Below are positions 1 to 9,017 of a stretch of 64,000 nt of DNA, piece after piece (the stretch's first letter is position 1; each line of letters starts with the position of its first letter). Origin of the DNA: Streptococcaceae bacterium (GTDB lineage Bacteria > Bacillota > Bacilli > Lactobacillales > Streptococcaceae). A program made the position numbers and the translations under genes. Location of the stretch: contig CABIZZ010000001.1 in assembly GCA_902363395.1 (NCBI GenBank), forward strand, positions 806,001 through 870,000, written 5' to 3'. Below the pieces are notes generated by a model. The model did not search any database. It was not told the origin of the DNA and saw only the letters and a list, made by a program, of their open reading frames with translations.

Positions 1-61
1 ATAGTGACCTTTAGTATATCAGTTTTGAGATCTTCTGTAAACGATTTAAAAATAGGTTAAA

Positions 62-79
62 TTATGCTATAATGCTAAT
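62..79 (+). promoter_or_regulatory. Extended -10 promoter abutting the rsmC start codon
   Basis: TGC followed by TATAAT at 68-73 is an extended -10 element. The expected transcription start (about 6-8 nt after it) falls on or next to the ATG at 80. No ribosome binding site lies between, so the transcript may be leaderless. Confidence 0.6.
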
Positions 80-673
80 ATGAGTAAAATGTACTATGAT
101 GAACATCCAGATGCCCAACATGATATCCATGAGTTACAGGTGGTTCTTCTAGGGGAGCGGATGAAATTTCTGACGGATGCCGGTGTTTTTAGTAAGAAAA
201 TGATCGACTTTGGTAGCCAGGTCCTTTTATCTTGTTTGTCCTTCCAGCAAGGAGAGACGGTTTTGGATGTTGGTTGCGGGTATGGTCCACTTGGTCTCTC
301 TTTGGTTAAGGCCCAAGGGATCCATGCGACTATGGTAGATGTCAATACACGGGCTTTAGATCTAGCTCAGAAAAACGCAGCTTTAAATCAAGTAGAAGCT
401 ACTATCTTCCAATCCAATGTTTATGATCAGGTTGAGGGAAGTTTTGATCATATTATCAGTAACCCTCCCATTCGGGCTGGAAAAAAGGTAGTTCATGAAG
501 TGCTTTCTGGGAGTTTTGACCATTTGAATCCTGGTGGAGACCTAACCATTGTCATTCAGAAAAAACAAGGTGCTCCCAGTGCGAAAGCAAAAATGGAAGA
601 AGTCTTTGGAAACTGTGAAATCCTCAAAAAAGACAAAGGTTATTATATTTTAAGGAGTGAGAAAGTTACATGA
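80..673 (+). CDS. rsmC: Class I SAM-dependent methyltransferase, RsmC-like (16S rRNA guanine-N2)
   Basis: The 197-aa protein has the SAM-binding motif I (VLDVGCGYGPLG, residues 61-72) and a catalytic NPPIRAGK motif (128-135), typical of RsmC/YbxB-type rRNA guanine-N2 methyltransferases that act on assembling 30S subunits. It is about the length of Gram-positive single-domain members and lacks the N-terminal duplicated domain of E. coli RsmC. It overlaps the next gene (pdp) by 4 nt, so the two are translationally coupled. The start is unusual: a TATAAT box ends 6 nt before the ATG and there is no Shine-Dalgarno. The family is sure; the exact target nucleotide is inferred from the family. Confidence 0.9.
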   Translation: MSKMYYDEHPDAQHDIHELQVVLLGERMKFLTDAGVFSKKMIDFGSQVLLSCLSFQQGETVLDVGCGYGPLGLSLVKAQGIHATMVDVNTRALDLAQKNAALNQVEATIFQSNVYDQVEGSFDHIISNPPIRAGKKVVHEVLSGSFDHLNPGGDLTIVIQKKQGAPSAKAKMEEVFGNCEILKKDKGYYILRSEKVT

Positions 674-1947
674 GAGCTGTAGATATCATTCAGAAAAAAC
701 GTGATGGCATTGAGTTGAGTAAAGAAGAAATTCACTGGCTGATTGAGGGCTATGTAGCGGGAACAGTACCGGACTATCAAATGGCTGCCTTTGCCATGGC
801 GGTTTATTTCAAGGGAATGACGACTCGAGAAATATCAGATTTGACCATGAAGATGGTGGAAACAGGGGAGCAATTCGACCTCTCTGCTATTAAAGGCATC
901 AAGGTGGACAAACACTCAACAGGTGGTGTAGGGGACAAAGTAACGATTGTACTGGCCCCTCTAGTAGCCAGCTTTGGAGTTCCAGTAGCCAAGATGAGTG
1001 GTCGTGGTCTTGGACATACAGGGGGGACCATTGATAAATTGGAATCGATTAAAGGATTCCAAATTGAGCGGACCCAAGAAGAGTTCATCAAACAAGTACA
1101 AGACATTGGTCTTTCTGTTATCGGCCAATCTGATCAATTGGTCATGGCGGATAAGCTTCTCTATGCACTTCGAGATGTGACGGCAACAGTTGACACGATT
1201 CCCTTAATTGCCAGTTCCGTCATGAGTAAGAAGATTGCGGCTGGAGCAGATGCTATCCTTCTCGATGTTACCGTTGGAGAAGGGGCCTTTATGAAGACCA
1301 TCGAAGAGGCGCGTGAATTGGCCCGCACTATGGTGGACCTTGGAAATGCTGTCGGGCGCAAGACCATTGCTGTCTTGACGGATATGAGCCAACCTTTGGG
1401 AACCAGCATTGGGAACCGTTTGGAAATTCTTGAAGCCTTAGATATTCTTCAAGGCAAAGGCAGAGAAGATGTCACCCACTTTATTTGTGAATTGGCTCAA
1501 ATTATGTTGGAGCTTGGCGGAGTGACGGCTAGCTTGGAAGAAGTCAAGCAACATTTGACAGCCGGCAAGGCTCTGAAGAAATTTGAAGAAATGGTCCTCG
1601 CTCAAGGTGGCGATTTAGAAGATCTCTACCGTCCAGTTCAGGTAAAAAAACAGGTGCCTGTCTATGCAGAAGAGGATGGCTATATTGCAGCCTTGCCTGC
1701 CATGGAACACGGACTCTTCGCTATGCGTCTGGGGGCTGGCAGAGCAGTCAAATCAGATGATTTAGACTATGAAACAGGGATTGTTTTTGCTAAGAAAGTT
1801 GGGGATCCTGTTCAAAAAGGGGACCTTGTTGCAACTATTTATACAAATCTAGAAATTTGTCAAAAAAACATTGCAGAATTCCAAAAAAATGTTAAAATAC
1901 TAGACGAGGTTGTAAGCGTTTCAGAGATTATTGAAATCGTTTCGTAA
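670..1947 (+). CDS. pdp: Pyrimidine-nucleoside phosphorylase
   Basis: This 425-aa cytosolic enzyme splits uridine, deoxyuridine and thymidine with phosphate to base and (deoxy)ribose-1-phosphate. The family signature region is intact: [10 protein letters not shown] at residues 81-90 and [11 protein letters not shown] at 110-120, with the C-terminal alpha/beta domain to the end. The ATG overlaps the rsmC stop (ATGA). It leads into deoC, cdd and a nucleoside importer, so the cluster is a complete uptake-and-salvage route. Firmicute enzymes of this length are usually broad-specificity Pdp rather than strict thymidine phosphorylase (deoA). Confidence 0.95.
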   Translation: MRAVDIIQKKRDGIELSKEEIHWLIEGYVAGTVPDYQMAAFAMAVYFKGMTTREISDLTMKMVETGEQFDLSAIKGIKVDKHSTGGVGDKVTIVLAPLVASFGVPVAKMSGRGLGHTGGTIDKLESIKGFQIERTQEEFIKQVQDIGLSVIGQSDQLVMADKLLYALRDVTATVDTIPLIASSVMSKKIAAGADAILLDVTVGEGAFMKTIEEARELARTMVDLGNAVGRKTIAVLTDMSQPLGTSIGNRLEILEALDILQGKGREDVTHFICELAQIMLELGGVTASLEEVKQHLTAGKALKKFEEMVLAQGGDLEDLYRPVQVKKQVPVYAEEDGYIAALPAMEHGLFAMRLGAGRAVKSDDLDYETGIVFAKKVGDPVQKGDLVATIYTNLEICQKNIAEFQKNVKILDEVVSVSEIIEIVS

Positions 1948-1970
1948 TTCGTTTGGGGGGAGATTTATTA

Positions 1971-2633
1971 ATGAAATTAAACAAATATATTGACCACACA
2001 TTATTAAAACCTGATGCACAACAAGAACAAATCGAGGCTTTGATCGAAGAAGCGAAAGAATATGATTTTGCGAGTGTTTGTGTCCAACCGACCTGGGTTA
2101 ACTTCGCTGCAGAAGGACTTCGGGATTCAGATGTAAAAGTGTGTACGGTGATTGGTTTTCCTCTTGGCGCGAACACACCAGTTGTTAAAGCATTTGAAAC
2201 TCAAAATGCCATCCAAAATGGAGCCGATGAGATTGACATGGTCATCAATATCGGTGCCTTGAAATCAAAAAATCTGACATTAGTAGAAGAAGATATTCAG
2301 GCCGTTGTGGATGCTAGTGGCGATCGCTTGGTAAAAGTGATTATCGAAACTTGCTTATTAACTGAAACTGAAAAAGTAGTGGCTTGTCAGATTGCCAAAT
2401 TGGCAGGAGCAGATTTTGTGAAAACTTCGACTGGCTTCTCTACTGGTGGAGCAACTGTTGAGGATGTAGCTCTCATGCGCGAGGTTGTTGGACCGGATAT
2501 GGGAGTGAAAGCATCTGGTGGCACTCGTAGCTATGAGGATGCTCAAGCCATGATCCAAGCGGGTGCTAACCGAATCGGTACTTCCTCTGGAGTAGCCATC
2601 ATGAAGGGAGAAGTAGCCCATGGCGACTACTGA
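1971..2633 (+). CDS. deoC: Deoxyribose-phosphate aldolase
   Basis: DeoC cleaves 2-deoxyribose-5-phosphate to acetaldehyde and glyceraldehyde-3-phosphate, passing nucleoside sugar into glycolysis. In the 220-aa product the Schiff-base lysine is K151 (in FVKTSTGF), with the assisting K180 (GVKASGG) and D89 (EIDMV) in place. I chose ATG 1971 because a GGGGGGAG ribosome binding site sits just upstream. An in-frame TTG at 1953 lies within or before that site and is unlikely. The last 14 nt overlap cdd. Confidence 0.95.
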   Translation: MKLNKYIDHTLLKPDAQQEQIEALIEEAKEYDFASVCVQPTWVNFAAEGLRDSDVKVCTVIGFPLGANTPVVKAFETQNAIQNGADEIDMVINIGALKSKNLTLVEEDIQAVVDASGDRLVKVIIETCLLTETEKVVACQIAKLAGADFVKTSTGFSTGGATVEDVALMREVVGPDMGVKASGGTRSYEDAQAMIQAGANRIGTSSGVAIMKGEVAHGDY

Positions 2634-3009
2634 GTTGATTGACCTAGCTGTAAAAACAAGCGAGAATGCTTACGTGCCTTATTCTCGTTTTCCAATTGGT
2701 GCTGTCTTAGTTACAGCAGAGGGGAAGATTTATACAGGCGTCAATGTTGAAAATGCGAGCTTCGGCTTGACCAATTGTGGTGAGCGAACAGCTATCTTCA
2801 AGGCTGTTTCAGAAGGTGAGCGTTCATTTAAGGAATTAATTATTTATGGTCAGACGGAAAAACCAGTTTCACCCTGTGGTGCTTGTCGCCAGGTGATGGC
2901 TGAATTTTTCGAGCCAGACCTACCGGTTACTCTGGTAGCCAAAGATAAATCGACGGTCGTGATGACGGTCAAGGAATTGCTTCCATATTCCTTTACAGAT
3001 CTTACCTAG
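2620..3009 (+). CDS. cdd: Cytidine deaminase
   Basis: The 129-aa enzyme deaminates cytidine and deoxycytidine to uridine and deoxyuridine, feeding Pdp upstream. Zinc ligands and the catalytic acid are visible: C53 and E55 in NCGERTA, and C86/C89 in PCGAC, as in the homotetrameric Gram-positive form. The ATG lies inside the end of deoC, with an AAGGGAG site in the deoC coding sequence. An inverted repeat (CTTTACAG at about 2991 with CTGTAAAG) spans its stop codon without a T-tract. It may be an mRNA-processing or stability hairpin. Confidence 0.95.
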   Translation: MATTELIDLAVKTSENAYVPYSRFPIGAVLVTAEGKIYTGVNVENASFGLTNCGERTAIFKAVSEGERSFKELIIYGQTEKPVSPCGACRQVMAEFFEPDLPVTLVAKDKSTVVMTVKELLPYSFTDLT

Positions 3010-3087
3010 TAACTTCTGTAAAGGCGGTCTATTGACCCTTTCATTAATCCGCAACTTAGTTGCATATCTTATTTAGGAGGTTCAGAA

Positions 3088-4143
3088 ATGAACAAGAAAC
3101 AATGGTTAGGCCTAGGTCTAGTAACTGTCGCTGCAATCGGACTTGCTGCATGTGGAAATCGTGCGTCTCGCAAAGATTCTTCAGATGCAAAAACTGATTT
3201 GAAAGCTGCTATCGTTACTGACACAGGTGGTGTTGATGACAAATCATTTAACCAATCTGCATGGGAAGGTCTACAAGCTTGGGGTAAAGAAAACGGTCTT
3301 TCTAAAGATAACGGATTCACTTATTTCCAATCTACAAGTGAAGCAGATTTTGCGAATAACTTTAGCCAAGCTGCTACAAACGGCTACAAATTAGTTTACG
3401 GTGTTGGTTACAAACTTGCTCCAGCTGTTACAGCAGCTGCAGATGAAAATGCTGATATCAACTATGTTATCATTGACTCTGTTGTTGGTGATAAGAAGAA
3501 CGTAGCATCTGCTGTTTTTGCAGATAATGAAGCTGCTTATCTTGCAGGGGTTGCTGCTGCCAAAACTACGAAAACAAACAAAGTTGGTTTCATCGGTGGA
3601 GCACGTGGTGAAGTTATCACTCGTTTTGAAAAAGGATTTGAAGCAGGCGTGAAGTCTGTAAACAAAGACATTTCAGTTGATGTACAATATGCTGAAGACT
3701 TCAACAACCCTGAAAAAGGTAGAACAATTGCAGCAACACAATACGCTGCAGGAGCTGACGTTATTTACCAAGCTGCTGGTGGTACAGGAGCTGGTGTCTT
3801 CAAGGAAGCAAAAGACTTGAACGAGAAGAAAAACGAAGACGAAAAAGTTTGGGTTATTGGTGTAGACCGTGACCAAGTTGATGAAGGTAAATACACTTCA
3901 AAAGATGGTAAAGAATCTAACTTCGTATTGGCTTCTACTTTGAAACAAGTTGGTAAAACTGTTCAAGAAATCGCAACTCAAACTGCTGACGGTAAATTCC
4001 CAGGTGGAAAAGTAATTACATTTGGTTTGAAAGATGCTGGTGTTGATTTGACAACTTCTAATCTTTCAGAAGATGCTAAAAAAGCAGTAGAAGATGCTAA
4101 AAAACAAATTATTGATGGTAGTGTAAAAGCACCTGAGAAATAA
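3088..4143 (+). CDS. Nucleoside-binding lipoprotein of BMP family (PnrA-like)
   Basis: This 351-aa lipoprotein has a signal peptide ending in a lipobox (GLAAC, lipidated C22). A BMP/PnrA-type periplasmic-binding fold follows (TDTGGVDDKSFNQSAWEG near residue 45, then GFIGG and VIGVDRDQ motifs). It is the substrate-capture subunit for the ATPase and two permeases downstream. By homology to pneumococcal PnrA and S. mutans RnsB it binds purine and/or pyrimidine nucleosides at the outer face of the membrane. A terminator follows at 4154, so the abundant binding protein is probably expressed above the transporter genes. Confidence 0.92.
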   Translation: MNKKQWLGLGLVTVAAIGLAACGNRASRKDSSDAKTDLKAAIVTDTGGVDDKSFNQSAWEGLQAWGKENGLSKDNGFTYFQSTSEADFANNFSQAATNGYKLVYGVGYKLAPAVTAAADENADINYVIIDSVVGDKKNVASAVFADNEAAYLAGVAAAKTTKTNKVGFIGGARGEVITRFEKGFEAGVKSVNKDISVDVQYAEDFNNPEKGRTIAATQYAAGADVIYQAAGGTGAGVFKEAKDLNEKKNEDEKVWVIGVDRDQVDEGKYTSKDGKESNFVLASTLKQVGKTVQEIATQTADGKFPGGKVITFGLKDAGVDLTTSNLSEDAKKAVEDAKKQIIDGSVKAPEK

Positions 4144-4153
4144 AACCTTCCAG

Positions 4154-4184
4154 AAGCGATCCATCCTTCTTGGGTCGCTTTTTT
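4154..4184 (+). terminator. Intrinsic terminator between bmpA-like gene and nupA-like gene
   Basis: AAGCGATCC (4154-4162) pairs with GGGTCGCTT (4172-4180), with one T-G wobble, a 9-nt loop and a run of T. It likely reduces transcription into the ABC genes relative to the binding protein. Confidence 0.8.
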
Positions 4185-4280
4185 ATGAGGTGTTGAGACA
4201 TTTTGTCTCAATAGAACTTACTAACTCGTTTAGCAGGTCCTACTGAAATAAAATATAGTTTTCTAGAAAGGAATATTCGA

Positions 4281-5813
4281 ATGGCACACGAAAACGTCAT
4301 TGAGATGCGTGAAATTACCAAAATCTTTGGTGAATTTGTCGCAAACGACAAAATCAACCTCGAATTGCGTAAAGGTGAAATTCATGCACTTCTTGGTGAA
4401 AATGGAGCTGGGAAATCAACCCTGATGAATATGTTGGCTGGTCTTTTGGAGCCAACGAGCGGAGAAATTGTGGTCAATGGGAAATCTGAAAAACTAGATT
4501 CCCCTTCAAAGGCTGCTTCTCTAGGGATCGGGATGGTTCACCAGCACTTCATGTTGGTAGAGGCTTTCACTGTTGCAGAAAATATCATTCTTGGTAGCGA
4601 AGTAACGAACAAGGGTGTATTAGATTTGAAAAAAGCTAATGCAGATATTCTAGAGTTATCTGAACGCTACGGCTTGGCTGTGGATCCTACAGCAAAAGTT
4701 GAAGATATTTCTGTTGGGGCTCAACAACGTGTAGAAATCTTGAAGACACTCTATCGCGGAGCTGATATTCTGATTTTCGACGAGCCTACAGCAGTGCTAA
4801 CTCCTGCTGAAATTTTGGAGTTAATGGATATTATGAAAACCCTCGTTAAAGAAGGCAAATCCATTATCCTCATCACTCACAAACTGGACGAAATTCGTGC
4901 CGTCGCAGACCGTGTCACAGTTATTCGTCGTGGGAAATCCATTCAAACAGTTGGCATCGAAGGTGCTACCAATAAAGACTTGGCGGAAATGATGGTTGGG
5001 CGCTCAGTGTCTTTCGTAACAGAAAAGGAAGAAGCGCAACCTAAAGAAGTGGTTCTGCAAATTTCTGACTTGGTCGTGAATGAAAACCGTGGTGTTCCTG
5101 CGGTCAAAGAACTATCTCTTGATGTTCGTGCAGGCGAAATTGTCGGAATTGCAGGGATTGACGGAAATGGTCAGAGTGAATTGATCCAGGCTATTACCGG
5201 ACTTCGCAAAGTCAAATCAGGCAGTATCAAAATTAAGGGACAAGAAGTTGTTGGCCTTTCCCCACGTAAGATTACTGAAATGAATGTCAGCCACGTGCCT
5301 GAAGATCGTCATCGCGATGGTCTTGTGCTTGAAATGATGCTTTCTGAAAACATCGCACTTCAAACTTACTACAAAGAACCTCTTAGCAAGAATGGTGTGT
5401 TGAATTACAATCAAATTAATTCCTATGCTCGCAAGTTGATGGAAGAATTTGATGTTCGTGCAGCCAATGAGATTGTTCCAGCAAGTGCTCTATCAGGAGG
5501 AAATCAACAAAAAGCCATCATTGCTCGTGAAGTTGATCGGAATCCAGATTTGTTAATCGTTAGCCAACCGACACGTGGATTGGACGTTGGTGCGATCGAG
5601 TACATCCATAAACGTTTGATTGGTGAACGTGATAAAGGAAAAGCCGTCCTCGTTGTCAGCTTCGAATTAGATGAAATTCTAAATCTATCAGACCGGATTG
5701 CTGTTATTCATGATGGAAAAATCCAAGGTATTGTGAAGCCGTCTGAGACCAACAAACAAGAGCTTGGTATTCTAATGGCTGGTGGAGAAATCAAGGAGGC
5801 TTCAAATGAATAA
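4281..5813 (+). CDS. Nucleoside ABC importer, duplicated ATP-binding protein (NupA/YufO type)
   Basis: The 510-aa ATPase carries two nucleotide-binding domains, as in simple-sugar and nucleoside CUT2 importers. The first has Walker A (GENGAGKST, 39-47), an atypical signature (SVGAQQR, 144-150) and Walker B (LIFDEPT, about 164-170). The second has SGGNQQK and a degenerate Walker B reading LIVSQPTRGLD, where the catalytic glutamate position is Q. It would power nucleoside uptake with the two permeases that follow. A good AAAGGAA site precedes the ATG, and the coding end overlaps the next gene by 8 nt. Confidence 0.93.
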   Translation: MAHENVIEMREITKIFGEFVANDKINLELRKGEIHALLGENGAGKSTLMNMLAGLLEPTSGEIVVNGKSEKLDSPSKAASLGIGMVHQHFMLVEAFTVAENIILGSEVTNKGVLDLKKANADILELSERYGLAVDPTAKVEDISVGAQQRVEILKTLYRGADILIFDEPTAVLTPAEILELMDIMKTLVKEGKSIILITHKLDEIRAVADRVTVIRRGKSIQTVGIEGATNKDLAEMMVGRSVSFVTEKEEAQPKEVVLQISDLVVNENRGVPAVKELSLDVRAGEIVGIAGIDGNGQSELIQAITGLRKVKSGSIKIKGQEVVGLSPRKITEMNVSHVPEDRHRDGLVLEMMLSENIALQTYYKEPLSKNGVLNYNQINSYARKLMEEFDVRAANEIVPASALSGGNQQKAIIAREVDRNPDLLIVSQPTRGLDVGAIEYIHKRLIGERDKGKAVLVVSFELDEILNLSDRIAVIHDGKIQGIVKPSETNKQELGILMAGGEIKEASNE

Positions 5814-6861
5814 AAATACAAGACAAATTGCTATTCCTTTTATTTCTGTAATCCTAGGAATCATCCTCGGAGCCATTATTATGTGGATCTTTGGTTATGA
5901 TGCTCTTTGGGGTTATGAAGAACTCTTCAAGACAGCTTTTGGTTCCATAAAAAATGTGGGTGAAATTTTCCGTACTATGGGGCCACTGATATTGATTGCT
6001 CTCGGATTTGCGATAGCCAGTCGAGCTGGATTTTTTAATGTCGGCTTACCTGGACAAGCTTTGGCAGGTTGGATTGCGGCTGTATGGTTCGCTCTATCCT
6101 TCCCAGATATTCCTCGCGTTCTAATGATTCCTTTGACCGTCCTTGTGGCTGCAATTGCCGGTGGTCTCATTGGATTGATTCCAGGACTCCTACGAGCATT
6201 TTTGGGAACGAGTGAAGTGATCGTTACCATTATGATGAACTACATCGTACTGTTTGCTGGAAATGAAATCATCCGGAACTTCCCTAAAAAGTTCATGGTC
6301 GATTCTGAATCTAGTATCACAGTAGGAGCAAATGCAAGTTACCGCCTAGGGTTCTTGACAGAATTGACTAAGTCACGGATGAATATCGGGATCTTCATTG
6401 CTTTGATTGCCGTTGCAGTGATTTGGTTCATTATCAAGAAAACAACACTTGGATTTGAAATTCGTTCTGTTGGTCTTAACCCCAATGCTTCAGACTATGC
6501 AGGGATGTCAGCTAAACGGACCATCATCCTTTCCATGGTGATTTCAGGTGCCCTCTGTGGGATCGGTGGAGCAGTAGAAGGAATTGGTACCTTCCAGAAC
6601 GTTTATGTTCAAGCTGGTTCCTTGGCTGTTGGATTTAATGGGATGGCAGTTGCTCTCCTTGCTAGCAATTCTCCTATTGGAATTGTCTTTGCGGCCTTCT
6701 TGCTTGGAACCTTGCAAACAGGTGCGCCAGGTATGACCACAGCGACTATTCCACCAGAACTTGTCAATATTGTGACAGCTTCGATTATCTTCTTTGTAAG
6801 TGCTCATTACATTATTGAAAAATACATCAAGCCTAAGAAACAAATGAAAGGAGCAGAGTAA
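5806..6861 (+). CDS. Nucleoside ABC importer permease 1 (NupB type)
   Basis: This 351-aa integral membrane protein has about eight to ten hydrophobic segments and the BPD_transp_2 (RbsC-like) architecture. One stretch (SVGLNPNASDYAGMS) resembles the cytoplasmic coupling loop. I start it at ATG 5806 behind an AAGGAGG site; an in-frame upstream TTG at 5782 precedes that site. It pairs with the following permease to form the heterodimeric channel. By synteny it corresponds to the pneumococcal/S. mutans Rns nucleoside transporter. Confidence 0.92.
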   Translation: MNKNTRQIAIPFISVILGIILGAIIMWIFGYDALWGYEELFKTAFGSIKNVGEIFRTMGPLILIALGFAIASRAGFFNVGLPGQALAGWIAAVWFALSFPDIPRVLMIPLTVLVAAIAGGLIGLIPGLLRAFLGTSEVIVTIMMNYIVLFAGNEIIRNFPKKFMVDSESSITVGANASYRLGFLTELTKSRMNIGIFIALIAVAVIWFIIKKTTLGFEIRSVGLNPNASDYAGMSAKRTIILSMVISGALCGIGGAVEGIGTFQNVYVQAGSLAVGFNGMAVALLASNSPIGIVFAAFLLGTLQTGAPGMTTATIPPELVNIVTASIIFFVSAHYIIEKYIKPKKQMKGAE

Positions 6862-6863
6862 GA

Positions 6864-7820
6864 ATGAATACTGTTGCTATACTAACGATTCTTGTATCGA
6901 ATATGCTGGTCTATGCTGCTCCCCTCATTTTCACTAGTATCGGAGGAGCCTACTCCGAACATGCTGGTGTCGTTAATGTCGGTTTGGAAGGTATCATGGT
7001 TATGGGAGCTTTCACAGGGGTTGTGTTTAACTTGACTTTTGCTAGCTCTCTTGGTGGCATGACAATCTGGTTGTCTCTCCTTGCAGGTGGTTTGGTTGGT
7101 CTTATTTTCTCTGCCATCCATGCGGTAGCGACTATTAACTTCCGTGCTGACCATGTGGTGAGTGGTACGGTGTTGAACTTGTTGGCTCCTGCCTTAGCCG
7201 TCTTCTTGGTAAAAGCTATCTACGGAAAAGGCCAAACCAACAACATCGATTTGTCATTTGGTAAATTTGATTTTCCTTTCTTGTCTGATATCCCTGTCAT
7301 TGGTGATATCTTCTTCAAGAATACAAGTTTAATGGGATATGTCGCGATTGGATTTTCATTTGTAGCATGGTTTATCATGTTTAAAACGAAATTTGGTCTT
7401 CGCCTTCGCTCAGTCGGTGAACATCCACAAGCTGCGGATACCCTAGGGATTAATGTTTACCTCATGCGTTACTACGGTGTGCTCATCTCTGGATTTTTAG
7501 GAGGAGTTGGGGGTGCCTTGTATGCGCAATCTGCTTCTGTCAATTTCTCTGCCACTACCATTGTGGGACCTGGATTTATCGCCCTAGCGGCTATGATCTT
7601 TGGTAAATGGAGCCCAATCGGTGCCATGCTATCAAGTCTATTCTTTGGTCTTTCACAAGCCTTGGCGGTCGTATCTACGCAGATTCCTTTCCTTGCCCAT
7701 ATTCCTGGAGTATACCTCCGTATTGCTCCGTATGTGTTGACTATCATCGTACTAGCAGCCTTCTTTGGTAAGTCGGTTGCACCAAAAGCAGATGGTGTGA
7801 ACTACATCAAATCCAAATAA
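6864..7820 (+). CDS. Nucleoside ABC importer permease 2 (NupC type)
   Basis: The 318-aa polytopic membrane protein is of the same BPD_transp_2 family as its neighbour, with a matching coupling-loop stretch (RSVGEHPQAADTLGIN). It starts 2 nt after the previous stop with an AGGAG site inside the previous gene's end, so the pair is co-translated. It completes the importer with the lipoprotein at 3088 and the ATPase at 4281. The operon ends at the strong hairpin at 7843. Confidence 0.92.
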   Translation: MNTVAILTILVSNMLVYAAPLIFTSIGGAYSEHAGVVNVGLEGIMVMGAFTGVVFNLTFASSLGGMTIWLSLLAGGLVGLIFSAIHAVATINFRADHVVSGTVLNLLAPALAVFLVKAIYGKGQTNNIDLSFGKFDFPFLSDIPVIGDIFFKNTSLMGYVAIGFSFVAWFIMFKTKFGLRLRSVGEHPQAADTLGINVYLMRYYGVLISGFLGGVGGALYAQSASVNFSATTIVGPGFIALAAMIFGKWSPIGAMLSSLFFGLSQALAVVSTQIPFLAHIPGVYLRIAPYVLTIIVLAAFFGKSVAPKADGVNYIKSK

Positions 7821-7842
7821 AAGCCTCCATTATGGAGAAAGA

Positions 7843-7873
7843 AAGCACGAGTCATTCGGACTCGTGCTTTTTG
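7843..7873 (+). terminator. Bidirectional intrinsic terminator
   Basis: A perfect 12-bp stem, AAAGCACGAGTC (7843-7854) with GACTCGTGCTTT (7860-7871), and a 5-nt loop. T-runs on the plus side and T-rich sequence on the minus side let it serve both the nup operon and the convergent deacetylase gene. Confidence 0.92.
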
Positions 7874-7878
7874 TATGT

Positions 7879-8769
7879 TTATGGATTAGGTTGCATTTCG
7901 GCAAGTAGGTTTTCTGCTGTTGTAGTTGGTAAGATCCGCAGGCGTTTTAGTGAGTAGAGGCCATCGTCTAGACTAGCTAGTCCATTGTTGGTCGTTAAGC
8001 CCATTTTGTAACCATTGTTTTCTGCTAGTTCCATGGTGACATCAGAGTAGCGGCCGGCAGGGTAAACAATGGTAGTAGTAGTTTGATGGAGTTTCTTGTC
8101 TAGTACTTGTTTGGAAGTTGCCAATTCAGATTCCTGACGAGAGCTATCTGATTTGGCCAAGTCTGGGTGAGATACCGTATGACTCTCAAACGTCATACCT
8201 TGCGCTTTCATTTCTTTGATCTGATCGAAGGTTAAAACACTAGGTCTTTCTTCGTCAGAAAAGGAAGTAATGATATTGTTGGTTGCGGTCATTTGGTATT
8301 TTTTTAGGAGAGGATAGACAATGGTATAAAAGTCAGCAATTCCATCATCAAAGGTCAACCAAACGACTTTGCCACCTTCCGGCAGTTCGTTTTTTGTGAG
8401 TGCCCGATAAGCTTCTTCAGGAGTTAAAGTGTAGTAACCGGCCTCTTTTAAGGCTTTGAGATGACTCTCGAAAGTTTCTGGTGCTACAATAAGGTTGGCA
8501 TTGGCTTCTTCTGAAGGGGCCATCGTGTGAACGGCGTGGTACATGAGGATCGGTATTTTTACAGGTTGATCTTGTTTTACCCATTTAGTGGTAGCTCCTG
8601 GCTGTTTCATCGTCTGACTTGTATTTGTTTCCTGCTTGTCAGCAACAGGAGTGCTAGCCCCCCGTTTTAATAAGAGAAAACCTAAAAAGAATATGCAGGT
8701 TAGCAGAAAAGCATTTAAAATAAGTAATAATCGTATTTTCTTTGGGACGCGTCTTTTTCGGTGATTCAT
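7879..8769 (-). CDS. Membrane-anchored polysaccharide deacetylase (NodB domain)
   Basis: The 296-aa protein has a basic N-terminus, one membrane segment (about residues 12-34), a linker and a carbohydrate esterase 4/NodB domain on the outer face. Motifs are intact: TFDDG (139-143, metal Asp and base), ESHTVSHPDL (195-204, two metal His) and YPAGRYSD (236-243). The N-terminal PILMYHAV stretch resembles the PgaB/IcaB branch, so the substrate is N-acetylated glycan, either peptidoglycan or an exopolysaccharide; which one is not decidable here. I start at 8769 because an AAAGGGG site precedes that ATG. An upstream in-frame ATG at 8820 lacks one. It is monocistronic. Confidence 0.88.
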   Translation of the reverse strand: MNHRKRRVPKKIRLLLILNAFLLTCIFFLGFLLLKRGASTPVADKQETNTSQTMKQPGATTKWVKQDQPVKIPILMYHAVHTMAPSEEANANLIVAPETFESHLKALKEAGYYTLTPEEAYRALTKNELPEGGKVVWLTFDDGIADFYTIVYPLLKKYQMTATNNIITSFSDEERPSVLTFDQIKEMKAQGMTFESHTVSHPDLAKSDSSRQESELATSKQVLDKKLHQTTTTIVYPAGRYSDVTMELAENNGYKMGLTTNNGLASLDDGLYSLKRLRILPTTTAENLLAEMQPNP

Positions 8770-8978
8770 AGAGACCCCTTTCTTATTTCTTATCATTATA
8801 TCACAGGGATAGGAAATCATTTAAAGACAAAGTTACAATTGGGGAAAAATTTCAGGGAATCTCGCCGGCTTTTGTAGGAATGAGTTGCTAGTTGCTTTTA
8901 AGAGGAGGTCTAAATCCCAAAAGGTAAAGTTCTTGTAGAGGATGAAGGCCAAAGAACTAGTCAGAAGGGCCTAGTTTT

Positions 8979-8987
8979 TGATATAAT
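8979..8987 (+). promoter_or_regulatory. Extended -10 promoter of hom-thrB
   Basis: TGA followed by TATAAT (8982-8987) lies 30 nt before the hom ATG, with an AAGGAGA site between. No convincing -35 hexamer at 17 nt. I see no T-box or other attenuator between 8770 and 9017. Confidence 0.65.
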
Positions 8988-9017
8988 GGAATATATTAGA
9001 TTTTTAAGGAGACCAAC

